Assembly: GCF_002250505.1 (NCBI RefSeq)
Contig: NZ_NJGY01000003.1
Span: 851,287 to 915,286 of the forward strand
Reading direction: 5' to 3'
Source of the DNA: Janthinobacterium sp. PC23-8
GTDB taxonomy: Bacteria > Pseudomonadota > Gammaproteobacteria > Burkholderiales > Burkholderiaceae_D
Length of the DNA: 64,000 bases
Part shown: one piece after another, positions 53,778-62,587 of the stretch
Layout: every line of letters starts with the position of its first letter
Position numbering within the stretch: the stretch's first letter is position 1
The notes under the pieces: generated by a model
Databases searched by the model: none
What the model was told of the DNA's origin: nothing
The model's input: only the letters and a program-made list of their open reading frames with translations
Program-made: the position numbers and the translations under genes

Positions 53778-54314
53778 TTACTGCGCCTTGCCGCTTTGCG
53801 CCGCCAGGTGTTCGCCGATAAACCAGCTTTGCAGTTCATTGCTGCGCACCACCTGGCTGACGATCAGATCGTTGCTGCCGTCGTCGCCCACGTCGGCGGC
53901 AGCGCGCGCCAGCGGACGCGCTTCGAGCAGGATGGTCTCATGCGCATCCAACAGGCGCGACAGCTGCGCCAGCGCCGACTCGCGGCCGCGCGGCGCGCGC
54001 GCGATCGACGATTCATCGACCACGTCCTGCGCCAGCGCGAACGTCACGCCGCCCAGGGTCTGCACGCGCTCGGCAATCGCATCCATGATCAGCACTTGCT
54101 CGCCATAGTGCTTGTCGAACAGCAGGTGCAACTGATGAAAGGTGGCGCCCGAGGTCTGCCAGTGGGCCTTCTTGTAGGCGTCGCGGATGGCCATGGTGTG
54201 GGCCAGCAGGCGGTTCAGCGCGTGCACGCCCTGGGCGCGTACTTCGGCCGACAGGCCGATGCGCACGTTGGCGAGGGAACCGAAGTCTTGCAGGATGTCA
54301 GGTGAGGTGCTCAT
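53778..54314 (-). CDS. dps: Dps-family DNA-binding ferritin-like protein
   Basis: 178 residues. The ferroxidase site is visible: LLAHTMAIRDAYKKAHWQTSGATFHQLHLLFDKHYGEQVLIMDAIAERVQTLGG, with the His and Asp/Glu ligands in the expected spacing. The N-terminal ~30 residues lack a Lys-rich DNA-binding tail. It forms a dodecamer that stores iron and limits peroxide damage. It is a single gene. A GC hairpin with a T-run between it and the unknown gene points the wrong way for either. Confidence 0.88.
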   Translation of the reverse strand: MSTSPDILQDFGSLANVRIGLSAEVRAQGVHALNRLLAHTMAIRDAYKKAHWQTSGATFHQLHLLFDKHYGEQVLIMDAIAERVQTLGGVTFALAQDVVDESSIARAPRGRESALAQLSRLLDAHETILLEARPLARAAADVGDDGSNDLIVSQVVRSNELQSWFIGEHLAAQSGKAQ

Positions 54315-54433
54315 GATGTGCTTTCAAAAGTAGGTGATGCAAATGAAAAACAGCCGTCATAAAAATGTGCCGGGGTTTAATGCAATGCCATGCTAGCGCC
54401 ACGGCAGGCTGGACACGACTATCGGAAGACCAG

Positions 54434-55075
54434 TTACGCCAGCTGCAGCATGCCGCGCCGGTTGGCCAACATCACCGCTTCGGTGCGGCTGGCGGCGTTG
54501 AGCTTGGCGAGGATATTATTGATATGGAATTTCACCGTGCCCACGCCGATGCCGGCCACGCGGGCGATCAGCTTGTTGCTCATGCCGGTCGCCAGGTGGG
54601 CCAGGATTTCATGTTCGCGCGTCGACAAGCCGCTGCCGTGCACGCGGCCGGCCAGCTTGGCCGACAGGCCCGGCGCCAGGTATTTTCCGCCCGCCAGCAC
54701 GCAGGCGATGCAGTCGAGCAGCTCGGTGAACGGCGCGTTTTTCAGCAGATAGCCGCTGGCGCCGGCCTGCATGGCGCGGTGCACCATCTCGTCGCCTTCG
54801 TGGGCGCTCAGGATGATGATGCGTGCCTGCGGATGCTGGCAGCGGATGCGCTGTGTCGCCGCGACGCCGTCGCAGCCGGGCATGCTCATGTCCATCAGCA
54901 GCACGGCAGGGCGCAGCCGCTGATACAGAGCGATCGCCTGTTCGCCGTCCGTCGCCTGTCCCAGCAGGGCAAAGTTGCCTGTCGACTGCAGCAGCGAGGC
55001 CATGCCGGCGCGGATCAAGGGATGGTCGTCGGCGACTGCGATGGTGGTCAAGGTGGTGCTCAGTTCGGTGTGCAT
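54434..55075 (-). CDS. NarL-type response regulator
   Basis: 213 residues. Receiver domain: acidic pair in VADDHPL, phospho-acceptor Asp62 in VLLMDMSMPG, and Lys in LLKNAPFTELL. C-terminal LuxR HTH: GLSTREHEILAHLATGMSNKLIARVAGIGVGTVKFHINNILAKLNAASRTEAV. No kinase is adjacent on its strand; the divergent kinase at 55336 may serve it. The motif at 55139-55154 lies 64 bp upstream of its start and is shared with the other two promoters of this cluster. Confidence 0.9.
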   Translation of the reverse strand: MHTELSTTLTTIAVADDHPLIRAGMASLLQSTGNFALLGQATDGEQAIALYQRLRPAVLLMDMSMPGCDGVAATQRIRCQHPQARIIILSAHEGDEMVHRAMQAGASGYLLKNAPFTELLDCIACVLAGGKYLAPGLSAKLAGRVHGSGLSTREHEILAHLATGMSNKLIARVAGIGVGTVKFHINNILAKLNAASRTEAVMLANRRGMLQLA

Positions 55076-55138
55076 GATGAAGTCCGCGCGGGTTGGTTCG
55101 ATGCAGCCATTTTGCGAAACGCCCGCGTGCTTGCCTAG

Positions 55139-55154
55139 TCATACGTGGGTATAG
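55139..55154 (-). promoter_or_regulatory. Shared inverted-repeat site 1 (upstream of NarL-type regulator)
   Basis: On the minus strand the sequence is CTATACCCACGTATGA, differing at two positions from site 3. ATAC and GTAT half sites face each other, as expected for a dimer-binding site. Confidence 0.5.
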
Positions 55155-55260
55155 GTGGGGCGTGTGCACGGGCAAGCACCGGCTTTCCATCAACCTTGGT
55201 ATGAGCAGGCATACCCAAGTTTGATGCCTTGCGGGTTTATTGTGTATTGGCCCGCCAAAA

Positions 55261-55276
55261 CTATACTTTCGTATAG
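55261..55276 (+). promoter_or_regulatory. Shared inverted-repeat site 2 (upstream of histidine kinase)
   Basis: CTATACTTTCGTATAG has perfect 6-bp arms with a 4-bp spacer and lies 60 bp before the kinase ATG. A pair of outward-facing half sites (GGTATG and CATACC) lies between 55198 and 55216. The remaining gap 55076-55335 holds no gene. Confidence 0.55.
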
Positions 55277-55335
55277 CGCGCTTATCTTTCTTGCCATATT
55301 AGAATGCCGGTGAAGAAGCTACGAAAGGTCAAACA

Positions 55336-56811
55336 ATGGCACGTGTTCCCGGCAGTCCCTTGCTTTCCATCCTGCTGGTCTGCGTCACGCTGCTCATTTT
55401 CGTGGTCGACGCCTTTACCGAGCTCGATGTGGCCATCGCTGTCATGTATGTGGTGGTGGTGCTGCTGTCGGCCAGCGTATGGGCTCGCCGCGGCGTGATC
55501 CTGACCACCGTGCTGTGCCTGGCGCTGACCTTGCTCGCCTACGGCATGATCCATGTGTCGATCTTTTCCGGGCCCGCCTCGGGCCGGCTGATGGTCAGCC
55601 TGGCGGCGATCGGCATCACGGCCTTCCTGGCGCTGACTGGCCAGGCAGCCACCGAACGCCTGCTGGCGCGCGAGCAGGCGCTGCGCCGCAGCGAAGCCTT
55701 CCTTGCCGGCACCCAGCGCATCAGCAAAACGGGCAGCTTCAGCTTTGCGGCGCCCGAGGCGCGCCTGTACTGGTCGGACGAGGCGGCGCGCATCTACGGT
55801 TATCCGGCCAGCGATGCGCCCACCGTCGAGATGCTGGTCGAGCGCACCATGCCTGAGGACCGGCCGCTGGTGCGCGCGGCCGTCCGGCAGGTCATGCGCT
55901 GCGAAGGCGAACTCGATCTGCGCCACCGCCTGCAACTGCCCGACGGCGCCATCAAATACGTGCACGTGCTGGCCCAGCCCACCTACGATCAGGCCGGCCA
56001 CTGCGAATACCTGGGCGCGCTGATGGACGTGACGGCCTCGGTGCTGGCCGAACAGGCCCTGCACGAATCGCAGGTGCAGTTGGCTCACGTGACGCGCGTG
56101 ACCATGCTGGGCGAACTGGCCGCCTCGATCGCGCATGAGGTGAACCAGCCGTTGGCGGCGATCGCCACCAATGGCGAAGCGAGCCTGCGCTGGCTGAACC
56201 GCCCGCAACCGAACCTGGAAGAAGCCCGCGCGGCGATCGGCAGCCTGCTCGAAGCGAGCCGGCGCGCCACCGAAGTGATACAGCGCATCCGCGGACTGGC
56301 GCGGCGCAGCGATCCGCATCACCGGCCGCTCGACTTCAATGCCGTAGCCGAGGAAGCGGCGGCCCTGGTGCGGCGCGAACTGAGCAGCCACGCCGTCAGT
56401 CTGAAGCTCGACCTGGCGCCCGGCTTGCCGCCGGTGTATGGCGACAAGGTGCAGCTGCAGCAGGTGCTGATCAACCTGATGATGAACGCCATGCAGGCGA
56501 TGCAGGACTGTGCGCCTGGCCAGGCGCAGCTGCTGCTGCACACGGCCATGGACGCCAATGCCGGCGCCGGTGACGCGGTGCAGTGCGATATCACCGACAG
56601 CGGTCCGGGCATCTCCAGCGAACACCTGCCGCATCTGTTCGAGGCGTTTTTCAGCACCAGGGCCGACGGCATGGGCATGGGCTTGCCGATCTGCCGCTCG
56701 ATCGTCGAAACCCACGGCGGGCGTATCTGGGCCCGCAGCGCGCCGGGCATGGGTGCGACCCTGTCGCTGTCGCTGCCGACGGCCGCCACCTTTGCCACGC
56801 AGGCCGCATGA
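55336..56811 (+). CDS. Membrane sensor histidine kinase with PAS domain
   Basis: 491 residues. Three or so hydrophobic segments up to residue ~105 form an N-terminal membrane sensor. A PAS domain follows (about 125-245: LAGTQRISKTGSFSF, GHCEYLGALMDVT). Transmitter: H-box SIAHEVNQPLAAIATNG with His near 267, N-box NLMMNAMQAM near 379, DSGPGISSEHLPHLFEAFFS and GMGMGLPICRSIVETHGG. The AHEVNQPLAAI type is that of NtrY/DctB/FixL-like kinases paired with FixJ regulators. It overlaps the FixJ-type gene by 4 bp (ATGA), so they are a pair. Confidence 0.92.
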   Translation: MARVPGSPLLSILLVCVTLLIFVVDAFTELDVAIAVMYVVVVLLSASVWARRGVILTTVLCLALTLLAYGMIHVSIFSGPASGRLMVSLAAIGITAFLALTGQAATERLLAREQALRRSEAFLAGTQRISKTGSFSFAAPEARLYWSDEAARIYGYPASDAPTVEMLVERTMPEDRPLVRAAVRQVMRCEGELDLRHRLQLPDGAIKYVHVLAQPTYDQAGHCEYLGALMDVTASVLAEQALHESQVQLAHVTRVTMLGELAASIAHEVNQPLAAIATNGEASLRWLNRPQPNLEEARAAIGSLLEASRRATEVIQRIRGLARRSDPHHRPLDFNAVAEEAAALVRRELSSHAVSLKLDLAPGLPPVYGDKVQLQQVLINLMMNAMQAMQDCAPGQAQLLLHTAMDANAGAGDAVQCDITDSGPGISSEHLPHLFEAFFSTRADGMGMGLPICRSIVETHGGRIWARSAPGMGATLSLSLPTAATFATQAA

Positions 56812-57464
56812 ACAGCACGGCCTTGAGCGGGGCGCCGGCCGGCCTGGTACATATCGTCGACGACGACGCGCCGCTGCGCGCCGCCATTTCCAGCCTGCTG
56901 CGTTCCAGTGGCCTGGCGGTGGCCGACTACGCCTCGGTGGCGCAGTTCCTGGCTCAGCCGCGCGCGCAAGTGGTCAGTTGCCTGCTGCTCGACGTGCGCC
57001 TGCAGGGCGTGTCCGGCCTTGATTTTCAGGCCGAACTCAAGCGCGACGGCGTGCACCTGCCCATCATCTTCATGACCGGCCACGGCGACATCCCCATGTC
57101 GGTGCGCGCGATGAAGGCGGGTGCCCTCGATTTCCTGGCCAAGCCCTTCCGCGACCAGGACCTGATCGATGCCATCAACCTGGCCCTGGGCGCCGACCGC
57201 GAACGTCGCGCACGCGAGCAGGCCGCGCAAGGCCTGCACGACCGCTACGCCAGCCTGACCCCGCGCGAGCGCGAAATCATGGCCCTGGCCGCGAGCGGCC
57301 TGATGAACAAGCAGATCGCCGGCGAGCTGGGCACCAGCGAAATTACCGTCAAGATCCACCGCGGCAACGCCATGCGCAAGATGCAGGCGCGCACGTTTGC
57401 CGACCTGGTCAGGATGGCCGAGGCGCTGGGGATCGACACGGCAAGGCGCCAGTCATCAAAGTGA
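56808..57464 (+). CDS. FixJ-type response regulator
   Basis: 218 residues from the ATG at 56808, overlapping the kinase stop (ATGA). The receiver has VHIVDDDAPLR, phospho-acceptor Asp62 (LLLDVRLQGVSG), IIFMTGHGDIPMSVRAMKAGALDFLAKPF with the Thr and Lys switch residues, and then a LuxR-type HTH: SLTPREREIMALAASGLMNKQIAGELGTSEITVKIHRGNAMRKMQ. GHGDIPM and AMKAGA are hallmarks of FixJ/NodW-type regulators. It probably binds the three shared sites. Confidence 0.92.
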   Translation: MNSTALSGAPAGLVHIVDDDAPLRAAISSLLRSSGLAVADYASVAQFLAQPRAQVVSCLLLDVRLQGVSGLDFQAELKRDGVHLPIIFMTGHGDIPMSVRAMKAGALDFLAKPFRDQDLIDAINLALGADRERRAREQAAQGLHDRYASLTPREREIMALAASGLMNKQIAGELGTSEITVKIHRGNAMRKMQARTFADLVRMAEALGIDTARRQSSK

Positions 57465-57469
57465 GCTCC

Positions 57470-57485
57470 CTATACCCTTGTATGA
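57470..57485 (+). promoter_or_regulatory. Shared inverted-repeat site 3 (upstream of receiver gene)
   Basis: CTATACCCTTGTATGA begins 6 bp after the FixJ-type stop and 82 bp before the receiver start codon. It matches site 1 at 14 of 16 positions. Confidence 0.5.
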
Positions 57486-57566
57486 TTTCGCGTTGGCGTA
57501 CCACCCTGTATCGTTCTCCCATGCTTGAGATGGCTCTCCGTTGCCATCCTTACCAGGGAGTTTGCA

Positions 57567-57950
57567 GTGTCCGAATCCGTTACCAACCAGGTCCATATCG
57601 CCGTCATCGATGACCATGAATCCGTGCGCAGCGCGCTGGCCAGCCTGTTGCGCTCGTATGGCTACCTGACCAGCAGCTTCGATTGCGCCGAAAGCATGCT
57701 GGCCGGCGCGCCGTCAGAGCGTTATCAATGCATCGTCACCGACCTGCAAATGCCGGGCATGAGCGGCATCGAGCTGCTGGAGCAATTGCGCCGGCAGGGC
57801 AGCGAGACGCCTTTGATCATGATCACGGCGTTTCCCGAGCCGGCGGTGCGCCAACGCGTGCTGCAGGCGGGCGCCACCTGCTTTCTCGGCAAACCGTTTC
57901 AATCGAACGACCTGGTGCGCTGCATCCGCCAGGCCTGCAAAGCGCTGTAA
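57567..57950 (+). CDS. Single-domain response regulator (receiver only)
   Basis: 127 residues from a GTG at 57567, chosen because GGGAG lies 6 nt upstream; the open frame before it is not conserved. VAVIDDHESVR-like acidic residues, phospho-acceptor Asp59 in CIVTDLQMPGMSG, IMITAFPEP and Lys in FLGKPF make up a complete receiver of the FixJ class. There is no output domain. Such stand-alone receivers often act as phosphate sinks or partners for the same kinase. The EAL protein begins 30 bp later, so they are probably co-transcribed. Confidence 0.88.
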   Translation: MSESVTNQVHIAVIDDHESVRSALASLLRSYGYLTSSFDCAESMLAGAPSERYQCIVTDLQMPGMSGIELLEQLRRQGSETPLIMITAFPEPAVRQRVLQAGATCFLGKPFQSNDLVRCIRQACKAL

Positions 57951-57979
57951 CACCCGAGTAACCACCCCAGGAACCCTTC

Positions 57980-59617
57980 ATGCGTACGGTCTTTCCCCCT
58001 GCCGTCGCCCGTCTGCTGCCGCGCCTGCCGTATGCGCGCTGGTGTGTTCATGTCTTGCTGATGCTGGTGATCGCCGCCAGCATCGGCCTGTCGGTGGTGA
58101 TGGAGCGCGCCAGCAGCGGCATCCGCAACAGCGTCGGGCCACTGCTGGAACAGGTCCGTGATGGCGATGGCCACGGTGTGCAGCAGGCGATCCATGCTGA
58201 CGGCGAGGCGGCCGAGAAAAACGCGCTGGGCATCACGCGCCTGGTGCACCTGTTCGACCTGCTGGCGCTGCTGAGCAGCGGCTTTTTGCTGTATCACGTG
58301 CGGGCCCGCTACCGGGTCGAGCAGCAACTGGCGCACCAGGCCGGCCACGATCCGCTCACGGGCCTGGCGCACCGGCGCTCGTTCGAAGCGCGCCTGCGTG
58401 GCCTGCCGGCCACGCCGCACGCGGTGGTGCTGGGCACCATCGACCGTTTTGCGCGCATCGTCGGCGGCCTGGGACACAGCTTTGGCGACCACATGATCGT
58501 CGGCCTGATGAAGCGCATCGGCCAGGCGGCCGAAGGCAGCGGCGGCGAAGTGTACCGGCTCGACGGCGCGAACTTTGCGATCCTCTACCAATGGCCGCGC
58601 GACAGCGCCGAATTCGAGGCGGCCGTCTCGGCGCTGCGCGATGAAGTGAACCTGCCTTACAGCTGGCAGGGCCATGAAATCTTTACCAGCCTGAGCCTGG
58701 GTGCCGCCAGCTACCCGCTGCATGGCCGCGACCCCGAAGCGCTGCTGCGCAATGCCGACGCGGCGCTGCAACTGGCGCGCCGCGCCGGCGGCGATACCCT
58801 GGTGCATTACTCGGAAGAGATCAACGCCCAGGCCGCGCAGCGCATCGCTACCGAAGCGGCCCTGCGCCACGCCGTCGAGCGCGGCGAACTGGAACTGCAT
58901 TACCAGCCGCAGCAGGCGCTGGACGACGACGCGCTGGTCGGTGTCGAAGCGCTGCTGCGCTGGCGCCGCGACGGCAAGCTGGTCGCGCCCGACCAGTTCA
59001 TCCCCCTTGCCGAAGAGTCGGGCCTGATCGTGCCCATCGGCAACTGGGTGCTGGAAGCAGCCTGCCGCCAGCTGCAGGCCTGGCAGCGGCAGGGCGTGGC
59101 GGTGCCGGTGGCCGTCAATATCTCGCCGCGCCAGTTCGCCGCGCCCGGCTTTTTGTCGCACCTCGAAGCGCTGCTGGCCAGCAGCGGCGTCGATCCAAAG
59201 CTGCTGGAACTGGAAATTACCGAAGGCGTGATGATGGAGGACGCGGAAAGCGCGATTGCCCTGCTGCGGCAGTTGCGCGCGCTGGGCCTCGGCCTGGCCA
59301 TCGACGACTTCGGCACCGGCTATTCCAGCCTCGCGTATCTCTCCCGCTTCCCGATCGACAAGCTCAAGATCGACCAGTCCTTTGTGCGCAATATGGCCAG
59401 CGTCGGCGAACAGCGCGCCATCGTGCAGGCGACCATCGGCCTCGGTCACAGCCTGGGCCTGTCGGTGATCGCCGAAGGGGTGGAAACGCACGAGCAGCGC
59501 AGCCTGCTGTGCGCCTGGCGTTGCGACCAACTACAGGGTTATTGCTACAGCCGGCCACTGCCAGCGGCGGCGGCCACCCGATTTTTACAAGACAGTTACC
59601 AGCAACACGCTGCATAA
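57980..59617 (+). CDS. EAL phosphodiesterase with degenerate GGDEF domain
   Basis: 545 residues. Two membrane helices (about 25-45 and 93-111) flank a short periplasmic loop. The GGDEF domain is present in outline (GHDPLTGLAHRRSFEARL) but its active loop reads RLDGANFAIL instead of GGDEF, so it cannot make c-di-GMP, though it may bind GTP. The EAL domain looks intact: VGVEALLRWRRDGKLVAPDQFIPLAEESGL, NISPRQF, LELEITEGVMM, AIDDFGTGYSSLAYLSRFPIDKLKIDQSFV and VIAEGVETHEQ. It breaks down c-di-GMP. Its place after the two-component genes suggests that output of the pathway is a fall in c-di-GMP. Confidence 0.9.
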   Translation: MRTVFPPAVARLLPRLPYARWCVHVLLMLVIAASIGLSVVMERASSGIRNSVGPLLEQVRDGDGHGVQQAIHADGEAAEKNALGITRLVHLFDLLALLSSGFLLYHVRARYRVEQQLAHQAGHDPLTGLAHRRSFEARLRGLPATPHAVVLGTIDRFARIVGGLGHSFGDHMIVGLMKRIGQAAEGSGGEVYRLDGANFAILYQWPRDSAEFEAAVSALRDEVNLPYSWQGHEIFTSLSLGAASYPLHGRDPEALLRNADAALQLARRAGGDTLVHYSEEINAQAAQRIATEAALRHAVERGELELHYQPQQALDDDALVGVEALLRWRRDGKLVAPDQFIPLAEESGLIVPIGNWVLEAACRQLQAWQRQGVAVPVAVNISPRQFAAPGFLSHLEALLASSGVDPKLLELEITEGVMMEDAESAIALLRQLRALGLGLAIDDFGTGYSSLAYLSRFPIDKLKIDQSFVRNMASVGEQRAIVQATIGLGHSLGLSVIAEGVETHEQRSLLCAWRCDQLQGYCYSRPLPAAAATRFLQDSYQQHAA

Positions 59618-59638
59618 ACCATGAAAGGGACACAGATC

Positions 59639-59986
59639 ATGAACGCCACCTTACCTGCACCATCGTCGGCCATCGACGAACCCGATGATGAAAAGATCGA
59701 AGTGGCGCGCATCCGCATCGGCCGGCAGAACCAGCAAAGCGCCGTGCTGGGCGCGTTTCGCGAGGCCGACCGCCTGCTCGGATCGTGGGTGCACGGCGCC
59801 GGCGACCAGGTCGACATCGATTTCGAAGTGACTTTCAACGACGGCTATGTTTTCAAGGGCCGCTATGAATTCTGGCGCAAGTCGCGCCGCCGCCCGTCGC
59901 TCACGCGCCATGTGCTTGAATCATTCCTGGCCCTGTGGCAGGGCGGCGGGGGCGACATGTCGCGCTATGCGGTCAGCAATAGCTGA
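59639..59986 (+). CDS. Small unknown protein downstream of the EAL gene
   Basis: 115 residues from the ATG at 59639 (AAAGGG about 10 nt upstream; an ATG at 59621 is less well placed). It has an acidic disordered start (SSAIDEPDDEKIEVARIRIGRQNQQ), then VLGAFREADRLLGSWVHGAGDQVDIDFEVTFNDGYVFKGRYEFWRKSRRRPSLTRHVLESFL, a compact alpha/beta pattern. There is no signal peptide. Related small proteins occur widely in Burkholderiales without known function. It starts 21 bp after the EAL stop, so it is probably in the same transcript. Confidence 0.7.
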   Translation: MNATLPAPSSAIDEPDDEKIEVARIRIGRQNQQSAVLGAFREADRLLGSWVHGAGDQVDIDFEVTFNDGYVFKGRYEFWRKSRRRPSLTRHVLESFLALWQGGGGDMSRYAVSNS

Positions 59987-60024
59987 ACCGGCTTCGTTGT
60001 TGAAGTACAGGTGCGCACGCTCTT

Positions 60025-60270
60025 TTACAGTGCGGTTTTGCAACTTTCGTGTTCGGCATACACCGCTTGTCCGTCAGGGAGCAGCACGGTGATGCGGCCC
60101 AGCGTTTCACCATGCAGATCGCCCGGCCCATCTGCCACGCGTGGCTCGAACTGAAACACCCGTGCTTCGCTGCCGCTGCCCGTTTGCAAGGTGGCGGCCA
60201 GGCTGGCGTTCAGCCATCCGGCGCTGCTCAGTACAGCGAGCAAGACGGCAGGCAAGTGCAATCGTTTCAT
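60025..60270 (-). CDS. Small exported protein
   Basis: 81 residues from the ATG at 60270. A signal peptide MKRLHLPAVLLAVLSSAGW leads to ASLAA at about residue 26. The mature part is ~55 residues and mainly polar strands: SEARVFQFEPRV, LGRITVLLPDGQAVYAEHESCKTAL. One Cys is near the C-terminus. No family is recognised. It lies between the unknown protein and the GGDEF-EAL gene, parallel to the latter, starting 38 bp after its stop, and may share its transcript. Confidence 0.65.
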   Translation of the reverse strand: MKRLHLPAVLLAVLSSAGWLNASLAATLQTGSGSEARVFQFEPRVADGPGDLHGETLGRITVLLPDGQAVYAEHESCKTAL

Positions 60271-60307
60271 GGAGTAATTGCTTTTGGGTAAAGGGGCAAT
60301 GCTGTTA

Positions 60308-62587
60308 TCAATCCAGGCGATTGCCGTCAGTTTCGTGCAAAAAGTCCCCGGACACGCCGCCAAACGCCAGCGCCAGCGCCTGTGCCTCCATCGGCCGCGC
60401 AATATGGTAGCCCTGCAGGTAGTGGCAGCCCATGGCCTTCAGGATAGCCGCCTGCGGCGCCGTTTCCACGCCTTCTGCCACCACTTGCATGCCCAGGCTG
60501 CGGCCCATGGAGACGATGGTGGCGGCCAGGTTGCGGCCCCGCTCGTTGTGCTCGATTTGCATGACAAAAGATCGGTCGATCTTCAGCGTGTCGAGGCGAA
60601 AGCGCGCCAGGTAGGCCAGCGAGGAATAGCCGGTGCCGAAGTCGTCCAGCGACAGGCTCACGCCCAGCGCTGACAAGCGCGACAGCGCCACCTGCACCTT
60701 GTCGGTATCGTCGAGCAGGACGCGCTCGGTCAGTTCGAGTTCCAGCCGCCGCGCCGGCAGGCCATGTTCGTCGAGGGCGCTGCGCACCTGATCGATAAAG
60801 GTGCTGTCGAGCAACTGCCGTGCCGACACATTAATGCTGATCACCAGTTCTCCCAGCCCGCCATCCCATTGCGCCAGCTGGCGGCAGGCTTGCCGCAGCA
60901 CCCATTGGCCCAGGTCCACGATCAGCTCGCTGTCTTCCGCCACCGGGATAAAACGGTCGGGCGCCACCACGCCCAGTTGCGCGCTGTGCCAGCGCAGCAG
61001 CGCTTCGACCTTGCGCAGCTGGCCGCCGTCGGCCGTGACGATGGGCTGGTACAGCAGGTGCAGCTCATTGCGGGCGATCGCGCTGCGCAGCGCGCCGTCG
61101 ATGGTCAAGGCTTCCCTGGCATGGGCCGTCATGGCGTCGTCGAAAAAGCGCAGCTGGCCGCGACCGGCCTTCTTGGCCTCGTACATGGCGATATCGGCAT
61201 CGCGTATCAGCGCGTCGGCGCTGGCGCCATGCCGCAGATGGCAGGCCACGCCGATGCTGGCCGAGACCGACAGCGTTTGTTGTGGCAAGGCGAACGGGGC
61301 GGCCACGGCATCGAGCAGGCGCTGGCCGTAAATGCGTGCCATGGCCACGCCGGCGCCCGGCAGCACGATAATGAATTCATCGCCGCCGAAGCGCGCCAGG
61401 ATGGCGTTCTCCGGCAGCAGGCCTTGCAGGCGCTGCGCGAACTGGCTCAGCAACTGGTCGCCCGTTTCATGGCCGAAGGTGTCGTTGATGCGCTTGAAGC
61501 GGTCCAGGTCGATGAAAAACAGTGCGCAGTCACCGGCCACCTGCCGTGCCTGTTCCACGCAGCGTTCCAGCGCCTGGATCAGGCCATGACGGTTGAGAAA
61601 GCCCGTGACCGGGTCATGGTATGCCGCGCGATACAGCAGCGCATCTTTTTTTTGCCGCTCGCTGATATCGAACAGTTGCACCATGCAATATAGCTGGCCG
61701 CTTTCGACATAGGGCGAGGCGATCATTTCCAGCGGCACTTGCTGGCCGTTCGCCAGTACGATGGTGGCTGTTTCGATGAATGGATACGCGCCGTGCGCCG
61801 CCTCGAAACGCCGGAAATAGGCGGCGGCGGCATCGCGCGAAGGGAACAGCCGCTGGTCGGCCACGTGGCTGCCGATCAGCGTGCTGGCGTGCGCCTGGCC
61901 CAGCAGCGTGGCGCAGCGTTCGTTGGCCACCCGGATATGGCCGCTGCTATCCTGGATCAGGAAGCCGCTGCTGAGACTGTCGATGGTGTGCACATAGCGG
62001 TGCTGGACTTTTTCCTGTACCGCATGGATCACGCACAGCATGGTAATGGTCTTGATGGTGATCGAGTAGGCGAACCAGGATTCGTAGGCGACCGGTACCC
62101 AGCCCAGCGCGTTGGCCAGGTTGAACAAGCCACGCACGATCAAGGCAATGCCCAGGAAACGGTAGCGGTTGCGATGCAAACCCAACCTCAGGCCCGACCA
62201 CAGCATCGCCGCACCCAGCATGGCGGCCGTCATCCATTCCGCGCGCTGCGGCTGGCCGTGCCATAGTCCATACAGGCCGATGACGCCCAGGCCGCATGCC
62301 AGCGCCATCGGCCGCAGATGGCGCCGGTGCAGATGGCCAAGAAAATACTCCGTACCGCCGACAAAGCCCGCCACGGCGCCGCACAAGCTTATCGCGGCAA
62401 ACAGATGGTGCATCGATGACTGCGCGCCCAGAATCCAGCTGGCCGAACCGAAGCTGAGCGACAACTGGCCGCAGGCCCACCACAACGCATGCCATTCGCT
62501 GCGCTGCCTGACCCACAGGAACAACAGGAGCGCGATCAGGATGGCGTCTGCCGCCAGGGAAAACAGGATATAGGTCTGTGGTGCCAT
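60308..62587 (-). CDS. Membrane PAS-GGDEF-EAL c-di-GMP protein
   Basis: 759 residues. Six or seven membrane helices up to residue ~200 form the sensor. A PAS domain follows (about 205-320, HTIDSLSSGFLIQDSSGHIRVANERCATLLG). The GGDEF domain is intact: HDPVTGFLNRHGL, FFIDLDRFKRINDTFGHETGDQLL, ARFGGDEFIIVLPG. The EAL domain is intact: VEALLRWHSAQLGVVAPDRFIPVAEDSELI, NVSARQ, LELELTERVLL, SLDDFGTGYSSLAYLARFRLDTLKIDRSFV and VVAEGVETAPQ. It can in principle both make and degrade c-di-GMP. It is the third c-di-GMP-type or two-component output in a 5-kb stretch. Confidence 0.93.
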   Translation of the reverse strand: MAPQTYILFSLAADAILIALLLFLWVRQRSEWHALWWACGQLSLSFGSASWILGAQSSMHHLFAAISLCGAVAGFVGGTEYFLGHLHRRHLRPMALACGLGVIGLYGLWHGQPQRAEWMTAAMLGAAMLWSGLRLGLHRNRYRFLGIALIVRGLFNLANALGWVPVAYESWFAYSITIKTITMLCVIHAVQEKVQHRYVHTIDSLSSGFLIQDSSGHIRVANERCATLLGQAHASTLIGSHVADQRLFPSRDAAAAYFRRFEAAHGAYPFIETATIVLANGQQVPLEMIASPYVESGQLYCMVQLFDISERQKKDALLYRAAYHDPVTGFLNRHGLIQALERCVEQARQVAGDCALFFIDLDRFKRINDTFGHETGDQLLSQFAQRLQGLLPENAILARFGGDEFIIVLPGAGVAMARIYGQRLLDAVAAPFALPQQTLSVSASIGVACHLRHGASADALIRDADIAMYEAKKAGRGQLRFFDDAMTAHAREALTIDGALRSAIARNELHLLYQPIVTADGGQLRKVEALLRWHSAQLGVVAPDRFIPVAEDSELIVDLGQWVLRQACRQLAQWDGGLGELVISINVSARQLLDSTFIDQVRSALDEHGLPARRLELELTERVLLDDTDKVQVALSRLSALGVSLSLDDFGTGYSSLAYLARFRLDTLKIDRSFVMQIEHNERGRNLAATIVSMGRSLGMQVVAEGVETAPQAAILKAMGCHYLQGYHIARPMEAQALALAFGGVSGDFLHETDGNRLD

